A DNA stretch of 64,000 nucleotides from Cyanophora paradoxa (Eukaryota; Glaucocystophyceae; Cyanophorales; Cyanophoraceae): the NCBI GenBank assembly GCA_004431415.1, contig QPMI01000460.1, positions 61,170-125,169 on the forward strand, in the 5' to 3' direction. Position 1 is the first letter of the stretch; each line of letters begins with the position of its first letter. The translations under genes were made by a program, and so were the position numbers. The notes beneath the pieces were generated by a model, which made no database searches, was not told the origin of the DNA, and was given only the letters and a program-made list of their open reading frames with translations. Shown one piece after another: positions 13,601 through 24,188 of the stretch.

Positions 13601-16600
13601 GATCGCGGCTCGCCCACGCCCGCTTGCGGCTGGGGAGGTTGGGGTGGAAGGGGCGCTGGCGCTGGCCGGCCGCGGGCTCGGGCCCTCGCAGTCGTGGCTG
13701 CCGCGGGCCGCCAGGACCCCCGCGATAAACGCCAGCTCCGCCTCTCGCCCCACGAGGGCGGCCGCACGCGATCGGGAGGGACGGCGGCTGGCGCGGCCGC
13801 TGCCGCCGCCGCCGCCGTCGCCGCCGCCGCCGCCGCCGCCGCCGCCTGCGCCGCGTTCGGCCCGCCGGGCCGGCCGCACCCGCAGCGGCCGGAACGCCGC
13901 CGTGGTTCCCGGCATGCCTTTGAGCCTGTACTCCCCCGCCGCCTCCATCTCGACCAGCTGCTCCCTGCGCATGCGCGCCGCGACCGCCGATAAGCGTCCT
14001 TGGCCGCGCTGCGCTGCGCGGGGCGCGGGATTCGGGGGCTCCGACGCACGCGGCGGCGCGCGTCTCGCCGTCCGCGAGGATGCCGGCGCCGGATCCGGAG
14101 CGTCCCGCCTTGCCCATGAGCCGCGCCGCCCTGTTCACCGCGTTCCCGAAGACCGAGAACTCGCTGCGGGCCAGGCTCCAGGCTCGCTCTCGGGGCGGGG
14201 CGGGGCGGGGCCGGGGCCGGGGCCGGGGAGCACCAGCGGGTGGCGGGGTCGCCGACGAAGGCGCAGAAGGCGAGGCCGGTTGCGAGGCCGAGGGCGCAGC
14301 CGACGCCGGCGGCCTCCATCGCCTCCCTCAATTCCAGCGCGCACGCCGCGCACCGCGCCGCGTCCTCTGCAGGCGAGGCGAGGCGAGGCGAGGTGAGGCG
14401 AGCCCGGGACGGGTCGGGGGGCCCTGGCATGGGCCGGGGACCCACCCTCGTGGGAGAGGGGGTACAGGCCGAAGACGCCGATCACGACCAGTCCTTTGTC
14501 TGACGCGCCCGTGGCCGCGGCCGGCGGCACCCGTAATCAGATGCGGGAGGGGGCGGCCGAGGCGGCGAAAGGTGGGGCGGGGTGGGGGAACGTTCACCGT
14601 CGAGGACGATCTGGCGGAGGGAGCCCTCGTGGGCGTAGAGGAGCGACTGGGCCGTCCGCACCGCCGCCCGCACCTCCCCCGGGCCCGTCGCCTTCAGATC
14701 CAGAGAGCCGAACAGCACGGACACCTTCGGATCGGGTCATATCAGATCAGATCAGATCAGATCGGATCAAATCTGAGCGGGGCGCACGGGGCGGAACTCG
14801 GCGAGGTAGCGGGCCGGGTCGACGCCCCCGACGCTTGCGATCTGATCCAGCCTCGCCCGAACCTGTTCTCGCCGACCATCCCGTGCATCAGCGAAGAAGG
14901 AAGACACGCGCAAACCCCTGCAAGCTTTTTAAGAGCTCGTAGGCTAGGCGCGCTCGCCGTGTACGGGACGAAGAGGGAGGCGAGGGCCAGCTGCTCGGGC
15001 GTCTCCAGCGGCGGCGCCGGCTCCCGCAGCCGCCCCGCCAGGCTCCCTGCCGACCGCGGTCGGGTTCGCGAAGCTCAGCGGCTCAGCGGCTCATGATCAG
15101 CGGCTCGGAGCGAGCAGGCGGGCGGGGCGGGCGGACCGGAGGGCACGCCGAGCGTGGAGTGGCAGTACTCGGCGAGGTGCGGGGCGGCCGATCCGTCCAC
15201 GACGAGGAACGCGGCTCTGGAGTGACGCCTGCCCCGATCCCGATCGCGGGGCGAGTCGGGCCCGTCGCGATCGCGATCGCGATCGCGATCGCGATCGAGG
15301 CCGATCACGAGCGGCCGCGGGCTGCTGCGCGCCGACTGCGCCGCCGAGAAGGAGACGGCGGTGTGGACGGAGTAGCCCGGGTCCACGCCCTCGGCGCCCT
15401 CCGTGTTGCTCGCGCTCGCCAGCGGAGGCGGCGGCGAGCCGGACGGCGCTATAGCTATAGCTACGGATCCTAGGCCTCCGCCGGGCGCCGGCGCCGGCTG
15501 CTGCTCCGGATCCCGGTCACGGTCCATGGCCGCGAGGGACGACGCCGAGCTGGAGCGCGGGGGCCTGTGCCGCCGGAAGGACCAGCCGGCTACGAACGAG
15601 AGCGAGCTGCGCCGCCCCACGCTGCTGCGGTTCGTGATCGCGGGGACCAGCGCCGAGCGCGGGATGTGCTGCATCAGCGACGGGCAGAGGGCCACCCGCC
15701 TGCGCGCGCGCGCCCCCCGGGCCAGGCCCGCGGTTAGGTAAGGCGAGACCTGGGGCCTGGGCCCAGAAGCGAGCGGGGCAAAGCTTAATTGTTATATGAG
15801 GAAATCAAAGGGGCGGAAGCTTGACTCTAAATCAGGAAATCAAAGGGGCGGAAGCTTGACTCTAAATCAGGAAATCAAAGGGGCGGAAGCTTGACTCTAA
15901 ATCAGGAAATCAAAGGGGCGGAAGCTAGATTGTAATAAATGGGAATCAGAGAGGCGGGAGCTAGATTGTAATAAAAGGGAATCAGAGGGGCGGCAGCTCA
16001 GCATTGCGGACCCGGGGGCGATCTCCCCCAGGGCCTCCCCCGCCTCCGTCACGGCGGCGCCCTCCGCGAAGAACACCATCCGCCTGCGCGCGCACAAGGC
16101 CGACCCCGCCCCGCCCCGCCCCGGCGTGAGCTCGAGCCGCCGAGGCCCGGCTTGGCACGGAGGGGAGGGGTAGAGGGGGCGCTCGAGCTCGCGCCGATCG
16201 CGACTCACCCGGGCACGTGTGCGTTCGCGTTCGACCGCGGGCCCGGGGCGCCGGGGGCCCGCCGGGCGTCGCCCTCCGGCTCGCCCCAAAGGAACGAGCT
16301 CGAGGCGGGCCGGCCCTGGCCCTGGCCCTGGGCCCCTCGAGCGCGGTCGGGCCCCAGGTACGGGTCGGCGTCAGCGTCGGACGGCTTCAAGCCCGGGCCT
16401 GGGCCCAAGCCGCCGACGTGGAGCCGGAGGGGCCCTGCGGAGAGGGCGATCCGCAGCCTCATACCCCCCGCCACCCCCGCCGCGAAGCGCTCCTGAATCT
16501 GGTACCCGGCCCGCGTGGGCCGGCCGGCCGCGGTGGAAGGCTGTGTTGAAGCCAGAGCCAACGTACGCACCCGCAGGGCACACTCGACGGCGGCGGCGGC

Positions 16601-17516
16601 CCGGAGCGAGAGGGCGGCCGCGAGCCGCCCCGACCCGTGCTCGCTCCGGTCCGCCTCCGCGTCGCCGTCCTCTGCCGCGGCCGCGCCCACGAGAGGCGTC
16701 GTCCCGTCCGCCTCCGCGTGTGCGTACGGCTCGACGGGCCAAATTGCTGCGGTCGCGATCGATATCGGAGCGCCGGCACGAGCCCGCGCGACTCGACTGG
16801 CGCGGGGCGGGGCGGGACGGGGCGGGGCGGGGCGGGGCGAGGGCGGACCGAGGAGCCCGTCCCCGAGGAATGACTGCACGTCAGCCCCGTACTCTGCGCG
16901 GGGGCGCGCGTCCGTCGACGTCAGGCCGCGGCCGCGCGGCGGACGCAGCCACGTGCACGAAGGCCTAAGGCCTAGGCCTATAGCTAGGCCGCGGGCTGGG
17001 CCGGCCGCGGGGCGCGCCTGTGAGAAGCTCAATCTCGGCGCGGAAGCAGCTGTTGATGGCGTCGTGGAGCTGCTCCATGTCGCTCTCGCCGGCGCTGGCT
17101 CTCGCCACAAGATCGCTGAAACCGGCCAAATCGAGGAGGGCGACCACCGCATCGCACGACTCCCGCAGCCGTGCGCCGCGACAGTGTGCCAAAACCAACC
17201 TGCGCAGGTGCGCGCTCGCGCGCTCGCGTCAGCTGCAGGCGCCGGCGCCAACGGGCGCCCCCGGAGCGGCCGCGACCGCGGCCGGTCGCGGCCCGAGCGG
17301 CCGCGACCGCGGCTGGCTGGCCCTTGAGCTCTCTGCGGCTATATGCTTCTTATCTCGAGCTCCCGGCCCGCTTAAAGCTTGCAACGAAAGAATGGCGACG
17401 TCGACGCACCGCGGGCAGAACGCGGCGCACGCGGCGGTCAGCGCCCGCGTCGCCTCGAGCACGAGCTCGGGCTCAAGAGCTTCGACGCGGCCGGCCGCGG
17501 ACGAAGCGAGCTCCAT
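7649..17516 (-). CDS. Soluble adenylyl cyclase (ADCY10)-like protein, copy 1
   Basis: This is a many-exon minus-strand gene. The likely start is the ATG at 17516, with an N-terminal exon before the first cyclase half. Cyclase half 1 shows VVALLDLAGFSDLVARA (metal-binding Asp) near 17,140 and YGADVQSFLGDGLL (second Asp) near 16,870, then MVFFAEGAAVTEAGEAL and LMQHIPRSAL. Half 2 shows AEFRPV, SVLFGSLDLKA, DKGLVVIGVFGLYPLSHEG (about 14,480), GLATGLAFCAFVGDP, FGNAVNRAARLM and YRLKGMPG. A STAND/AAA NTPase follows, with Walker A TGNTGLGKSA at about 13,540. The rest is a long Ala/Leu-rich TPR-like tail ending in EHCFGLYGDALGARIA. Bicarbonate- or calcium-responsive cAMP synthesis is known for this family; here it is inferred. 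Introns carry C-runs on the sense strand, (TGATC)n and a 35-bp tandem repeat. Exon edges are approximate. Confidence 0.8.
14737..14777. repeat. (ATCAG)n pentamer array in cyclase copy 1 intron
   Basis: Repeated ATCAG/ATCGG pentamers lie in an intron just upstream, in the sense direction, of the second cyclase half. On the sense strand the unit is TGATC, the same unit as the intronic arrays in cyclase copy 2 near 33,230 and 33,640. Confidence 0.7.
15800..15990. repeat. 35-bp tandem repeat in an intron of cyclase copy 1
   Basis: The unit begins GAAATCAAAGGGGCGGAAGC and continues TTGACTCTAAATCAG. Three near-identical copies start at about 15,804, 15,839 and 15,874, followed by a partial fourth at about 15,906. 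Two diverged relatives (GGGAATCAGAG-AGGCGGGAGCTAGATTGTAATAAA type) follow. The array sits between cyclase exons, so it is intronic. Confidence 0.85.
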
Positions 17517-18486
17517 ACCTACGGGGCTTCAAGGCTTCTGCATTTGCTCAATTTTGCTGCCACGTATGCGCTCGGTCCTCGCGATTCGGCGAATTCTCCG
17601 CGCGCGTTCGCGCACGCATATGCTGCCGGCGTGCCGGGACCATCAGACGCCACCGTAGCTACGGCGCCGGCGTTGCTTCTCCGAGGGTCAGCAACCGGCC
17701 GGGCGAAGCGCGCGTTTTTCGTATACGGTACCCAGCGACACTGGCAGACGTCGCCGTCACCGTCGACTGTGCGAGTCTTTTTTTTGTACGTACGTTTCCC
17801 TCCCAAAAGCTTGCAATTGAAGCCTTGAAGTCCCTTCGGTGAAGTTCGGTCGGCCCGGATCGCGATCGAAGACAGCCTCGAGCTCGGAGCCGCACGCGCG
17901 CGGGTCGACCGTCGCGCGCTCAGCGGCTCGATGCTAGTGACTCAGTGACGCGCTAGCGCTAGCGCTGCATGATCCGATGATCCTTCGAAGCTCGCACTGC
18001 GGCATGCATATGCCGCACGGCTGCGCACTGCGGCATGCATATGCATGTCGCAGACTCGCAGCTGCAGTGCGCATGCGCATGCGACGTGCGGCCGCGGGCC
18101 GCGCGCGGCCGCGGGCGCGGCGGCTGCGGTCCGCGGTTGAATTCGAATTCGATTGTCCGGATCGATATCCCGGGCCGGATCCGATCCAAAACTTGGACCA
18201 AAAGTTGGAAGCTTCAAGGCTTCAATTCGAATTCGAATTCGCGAGATTACGCGCGCGCGCGCGCCAAATAGAACGTACGATCGCTCGCCTCGGGTAGCGA
18301 AGTCTTAAATTAAAGCCGCGTGGCGCGCTCTCTTAAGCTTAAGCTTGTCGGTTGCTGCGCCGCTGTGCTGCGCGGTTCGAACTGCTGCTTCCCTGTACCC
18401 GTCGCGGCGGAACCATCCGGGCAGCTCGTCTATGTAGACCAGCTAGGAAGCGCTCGCGCGCTTCTCCTTCATAGTAGCAGCGTTCG
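17517..18486. promoter_or_regulatory. Divergent intergenic region between cyclase copy 1 and MCM8
   Basis: About 970 bases separate two divergent start codons, so this region should hold both promoters. It contains a 20-bp direct repeat (GCACTGCGGCATGCATATGC at 17,994-18,013 and 18,025-18,044), nested near-palindromes around GCATGCATATGC, a GAATTCGAATTC cluster at 18,140 and 18,222, and AAGCTTAAGCTT at about 18,335. I see no clear TATA box. The regulatory role is inferred from position only. Confidence 0.4.
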
Positions 18487-21400
18487 ATGCCTCGGCAGCG
18501 GGACCCTCTCTGGGACAAGTACGCGCCCGCTAACGTGGTGCGGGATGCGCGGGCGGAGGAGATGCTTGCAGCCCTGGAGGCGTTCTTCAACACGAAAGGA
18601 AGATCTGCAGTCGAGCACGTGCGCTCCCGCGCTCCCGGCCTCGAGCTCCCGCGCGCCGAGCGCTTATGCCTTCCGCGGCTGCAGCACCTTCAGGGCCAGC
18701 CGGTGCAGTTCGAGATCAACAACCTTTCGAAGCTCTGCTCTCTCAGTGGCACCACCTTGGCCGAGGAGCTCCGCATCCGCCCGGACACCGTTCTCGCTTG
18801 CATACGCGTCGCCGTGGAGCGGGTGAGCGCGCGTGCGCGGCGATGCGGGCAGGCGCGCGTGTGCTAAGATGCCTCAGGCCGCCTCCCGCGGGAATGCGGG
18901 CCCGCCAGGACAGCGCGTTAGGCTGCGGGTGCACGATGACTACATCGAGGAGTCGCGGATCGCTGACCTGCGGTCCTCGGCGCTCGGTAAGCTCTCCTTC
19001 CCATCCCTATCCGATCTTCCCGATTCTCCGTTTCCAGATCAGTTCGTGGCTATCCGCGGGACCGTGATTCGCACGGGAACCATGGAACCCTGGATATTCT
19101 CGATGAATTTCACCTGCAGGTGCGCTTCAAAAAGCTCCTCTCCGATGCCCTTTCCGCTTCCGCTTTGGAACCAACTGACCGTCTACCAGCCGGTGTCGAA
19201 AGCCTGTCCGGCAACCATTCCCGGACGGCAAGTGGCGGGCCCCGTCCTCGTGCCCCGCGACCGGCTGCACCAGCCGTTCGTTCGTGGCGGACCGGTCGAG
19301 CGCGGAGCTGATAGACAGCCAGGAACTCCGGTGCGCCGCCTGCGTCCGTCCTTCCGGGTACTTGCCCCACGCGAAGGCCCACCCCCTCCCAGGGTACAGG
19401 AAGTGCACGTCTCGGGCGAGGACGACGCCGGCGGGGTACCCCGCTGCATCGAGTGCGTCGTGTTCGACGAGCAGGTGCGCCGAAAACAAGCAAGCGCCCC
19501 CAGCGCCTCCGGCTAGAGGGGACGCCGGCGCGCCTAGAGCTCCCGGCCGCCCTTCTCACCTTCGACCCCGGCAATTAGGTGAACCAGTGCGTACCCGGGG
19601 ACGTTCTTCGTGTATACGGCATCCTCCGCACGCGAGACGAGAGCGGTCCGGATCCGCGGCCGTCGGCGCCGCGCAGAATTTGATCCGAAAAGTCGACCCG
19701 CGCGAGCAACGCAGACGCGCCCACGGGCTCGGGCAAGCAGCGGTCGGCCTCGTTCGCGGCGGGGCGGGGCGTCGGCGGCGGCGTCGGCTCCGAGCGGCAG
19801 CTGGAGGCGGCGCACGTCGTCGTCGAGAAGAAGGTCTCGGTGCAGGGCGACTCGCTGGCCACCAGCGGGGAAGACATCGTATGGATACGGCGCATCGCCG
19901 CCCACCCGAAATGTGCCGCTTTAAATTTCAGTCGTTCTCTTCTCGCCCCCGCCAGCCTCTCACCCCGTCTGTCCCCGCAGGCTTCGAGCTGGTGAGCCGG
20001 TCGCTGTGCCCGCAGATCATCGGGCACGAGACGGTCAAGGCCGGGCTCGTGCTGGGCCTCATGGGCGGCGTCCCCAAGTTCGCCAACTCCTCCAGCAAGC
20101 TCGCCCTCCGCGGCAGCTCCCACGTGCTCCTCGTCGGGGACCCCGGCGTGGGCAAGAGCCAGCTGCTCAAGGCCTGCGCGGCGGCCGCCCCGCGCGGCAT
20201 CTTCGTCGCCAGCAACATGTCCACGGCCTCGGGCCTCACCGTGGCCGTCGCCAAGGACTCCAACGGCAACTTCGCCCTGGAAGGTCCGAGGGGCCTCGAG
20301 CGCCCTCCCCCCCTCTCCCACCCGCTCCTGAGTGTTTCGCGCCTCAGCGGGAGCGCTGGTCCTCGCCGATCAGGTCCGCCCCCCGTCTTCTCTCACGCTG
20401 GACGCCTTCTCGCGCTGTCTGACCTGAGTGTACCCCAGGGCGTCTGCTGCATCGTGCACCCCCCCCTTCCCCTCGCTTACGATGCGCCAGCGGCCGCTGA
20501 CTGCGGCGGGGCCGCGTGGCGGGGCGGGGCAGGACGAGCTGGACAAGAGCAGCACGAGCGAGCACGACGCCCTCCTCGAGGCCATGGAGCAGGCGCGCGC
20601 GCGCTCTCGTCCCTTGGGATTGGAGCCGCTCGGGCCGCCCTCTCTGAAGGCTCCCCAGCAAACCGTGTCGGTGGCCAAGGCCGGCATCTCCGCCTCCTGC
20701 ATGGCCCGGACGACCGTCATCGCCGCCGCGAACCCCGTCTCCGGCTCCTACAAGTGAGTAAACTGTCTTGCTTAATCTCGCCGGGCCGCGCCGGGCCGCG
20801 CCGGGCCGCGCCGCGCCGGCCTGGGCTTCTGGGCTGGAGCTGAAGCGGTCTCGGGCGCGCAGCAAGGCTAAACCAGTCTCCGAGAACCTCAAGATCTCCC
20901 CCGCCATCCTATCCAGGTCCACATCCAGAGCCGTCCTTGGCATTACTCTAACAGAACGTAATCTCATTAGCTCTCATTAATCTCAAGATATAGTTAACCG
21001 CGACGTACGATCTCGAAGACGATTAGAAGCCCCCATCGCTTAAACACGTCCTCGAAGACAGACGAGCCGCGCGCGCGCGGCAGTCCGAGCTCCCCCGCCA
21101 TCCACCCTCTCCAGGTCCTCGGCGTAGCTAGCTCTAAGAGAACCACCCCCGCTGCTTCTTTAGCTAGCATAACCTCGGGGACACCCATCACTGCAAGCCT
21201 CAAGCCGCCGGCGCCTGCGCTCGCTGACCTTCGCGGCAGGTTCGACCTGATCTTCCTGATGGAGGACCTGCACGACCAGGGCAGGTCGGCCCATCCCGCC
21301 CCGCCCCGCCCCGCCCCGCCCCGCCCGTAGCCCCGGCCTCGGCCCCGGCCTCGGCCTCCCTGCTCACGTAAGGTGTGGGCCGATAGGGACGAGGCGCTCT

Positions 21401-22926
21401 CGCGTCACCTCCTTCGCAAGCGCGCGCTGGAGGCCGGCCCGGCGCCCTCCTCCGCCCCCTCCTCCTCCTCCTCCGCCTCCGCCTCCGCCTCCTCCTCCGC
21501 CCCCTCGGAGCTGGTGCCGCACGGGCTCCTCCGCGAGTACTTCGCGTACGCGCGGCACGCCTGCAAGCCCACGTGCGACCGCCCCGCCCCTCTCGCCGCT
21601 GAGGCCTAGGCCTAGTAGCAATAGCTTAGGAAGCTCCAGGCCCCCACGCCCCTCCTCCAGGCCCAGGCCGCCCCGCCCGGGCCTCCCCCTCCTCCTGACC
21701 CCCCGCCGCGGGCCGGGCAGGCTCTCGGACGGGGCGATCCGGCAGCTGCAGGACTTCTACGTCGAGCTCCGCCGCGGCTACCGCGACGCCGGTGCGTGCG
21801 CCCCCCGTCGGAGCTCGCATATATTAAGGGCAGGATGAAGCCTGGGCATCCCGGGCGCTCCTCTCGCGCCCCTCGCCGTCTGAAGATCGGGCGCAGAGGG
21901 CTCGCCGGTGACGTCGCGGCAGCTGGAGTCGCTGGCGCGCCTTGCGGAGGCCCGCGCCCGCTGCGAGCTCCGGCCCGTCGCCACCCTCGAGGACGCCCGC
22001 GTTCGCCCCGCCCCGCCCCCTGCCCTCGTTCAGTGAGAATTTCTTAGTCGAACTCGAACGTACAGTGAGAACGAACGTTAGTCGAACGTTATAATTTGCT
22101 TCCGCTTCCGCCCCCCTTTCCTTCCCCCCTTGGCCCCCCCCCCTCGCCCCTCCCCCCCCTCCCTCCCCCCTCCCCCCCTCCCCACCCACCCACTAAGTCA
22201 CTCAAAGCTCCCTTGCCCCCCACCCACCCCCTCCCCCGCCTCCCCCTAACCCCGAGCTTCGAATCCGCCAGGAGGTGATCGGGATCGTGAAGGCGACGCT
22301 CCTGACGGGCTTCGGCTTCGGCGAGGGGCCCGCAGGCTCCTTCGCCTTCCCGATCGCCCCCGGCCCCGCCGGCGGCGGGGGCGGCAAGAGGGCCCGCGGT
22401 CCGCCCCGCCTCCTCCCCCGCCTCCTCCGTCTACTAAGCTTCTCTTCTTCTGACAGGCTCGCGGGGGCGGCCGGAGGAGGTGCTCGAGCGCATCGCGCGG
22501 GAGGTCCTCCCCTCCCGCGACAAAAAGCTCTTCTCCGAAGAGGTCCGGGGGCCCCCCCTGAAATTTAGCTTTGGTTTCTTAGCGATCTAGATCTCGTCTA
22601 CCTCGGCTGAGCTCGGCGTGAAATTAATTTGGTTTATCTAGCTAAGCTCGGCGTTTTGATAAAGCACGCCAGCTCGCGATCGGCTAATTAAATATTCTTC
22701 AGACGACCACGAACAATTACCTTCCCCTCTATCTCCTTTTAGCTCGGCTCATAGAACGCATATATAGTTACCTCGTCTTCTGACGGGCTCCCAGGAGCTG
22801 TACCACGAGGCGCGGCGGCTGCGCGAGTTCAAGAGCCTGCTCGAGTTCCAGCGGCTCGTGGGCGCCTGGAACGAGCAGGGGCTCCTCCTGAGGGCCCCCG
22901 GCGGCCTCCTCCGCATCAACGTCTGA
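18487..22926 (+). CDS. MCM8: MCM8-like helicase
   Basis: MCM8 is a AAA+ helicase that works with MCM9 in homologous recombination and crosslink repair. The N-terminal exon is 18487-18822 ([14 protein letters not shown]). Exons 18914-18986 and 19038-19119 join in phase to give the [13 protein letters not shown]-fold motif. The next exon supplies FPDGKW..P.SCPATGC, completing a C4 zinc-binding pattern, followed by [12 protein letters not shown] and [14 protein letters not shown]. The ATPase core is intact: [15 protein letters not shown], Walker [13 protein letters not shown] (about 20,140), [18 protein letters not shown], Walker B GVCCI-DELDK split by an intron, [45 protein letters not shown] (arginine finger) and FDLIFL. 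The C-terminus has [30 protein letters not shown] and a winged-helix end closing [21 protein letters not shown] and [10 protein letters not shown] fit MCM8 rather than MCM2-7. No in-frame damage was noticed. Confidence 0.92.
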
Positions 22927-24188
22927 CGCCCCTAGCTATAGGCCTCTGATCCAGGTCTGGATCTGGAGCCAGCTATAAGAAAGCTAAGCTAATCTAGGAC
23001 ATCAAAACTATCTAGGAAATCAAAACTATCTATCTGTTACGTAGGCGCCGGTGCACTGCGTCGTGATCACGAGGGGCGCGGCCCGGGGTGGGCCCGGGCC
23101 GGCCGGGGCCGCCCGGCGCCCCGGGTGCGGGTCTTGCACGAGGGCCCTGCAGGCTGCAACTGCGCCTGGCCTTGGGCGCCGGGCGTCGTCGGCTGTGGGA
23201 GCCCGGCCCTACGGGCCACGGCCCACGGGCCACGGGCCATGGCCCATGGCGCCTGCGCCGCCTGGCCTGCTGGCGCCGGCGCCGGACCGCTCGAACTGCG
23301 GCACGCGAGTCGACGCGACGCCGGGCGCCGGCGCCGCGAGCAGCGAAATCTGCCCGAATTCTGCCCGGAATTCGAATCTGCCGTGGCCCGTCACACAACG
23401 GCGTGGGCCGTGGCCCGTGGCCCGTGGGGTTACACTGGGGTACGCGACGATTTGCGACGGTTGATCGAAGTCACGTGCACGCTGCGGTCGCGGGACTCGC
23501 GGACCAGAGTCGCGGTCCAGAGTCGCGGACCCACGAGCTCGCGCGCGGACCCTCGCGGTTGATCATGTATCAATGATTCCGAAGCTCATCATGATCGAAA
23601 GTCACGCGGTCAGGCCGATTCGCGGACGGGCGATGTCACGCCGGTGTGCTTTTCTTTTCAACCCTGAAAGCTTTCAAGTGTCCCACTGTTTTCTTCTACA
23701 GCCTAAGTACAGGAGCAACTCCGCAAGCTTGCCTGTAACGTTAACGGCTTACCCCCCAGTGGGCCCCCACGCGTCGGCTACCACCGGCTTAAGCTTAAGC
23801 TTCTTTTTTTTTTTTTGGTGAATTACCGGCCACAGTCTCTAGACACCAAGCTTAAGCTTCTGCCGCAGTGCACATCCGCGGCCGCGCCGGCCCGCGCGCG
23901 CACCGCCGGCCCGGCGCCGGGGGCTAAGCTCGCGGAGCTTGCACGGTTGAGCTCCAGGCAGCGCAGGCTGCAGGAACGCGAGCGGCGCCGCGCCGGCGAG
24001 CCTCGGAGCTCGCGATCGGGCGCACGCGTACGGCCCCTGAACTTCGCGGCCGCGGGGTGCGCGCGCGCGGCGGCTGCAGCTGCAGCCCCTTCCGGTCGGA
24101 AATCGTAATCAAAGCGCATGCAGCGAAACTTTGAAACGAAAGCTTTGCGCCGTACAGCCGCGGCATGACATGATCATGGCCAGGTGAC
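22927..24188. other. Intergenic region with GGCC-type inverted motifs and a dispersed repeat
   Basis: No gene is supported. At 23,200-23,255 and 23,400-23,432 there are runs of GGCCACGGGCC / GGCCATGGCCC units that are nearly self-complementary. At 23,490-23,550 variants of GCGGACC/AGAGTCGCGG recur. At about 23,812-23,844 is a second copy of the repeat seen at 31-62, here preceded by a 12-13 base T-run and AAGCTTAAGCTT. The small plus-strand frames here change with the repeat composition and I do not call them. Confidence 0.45.
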
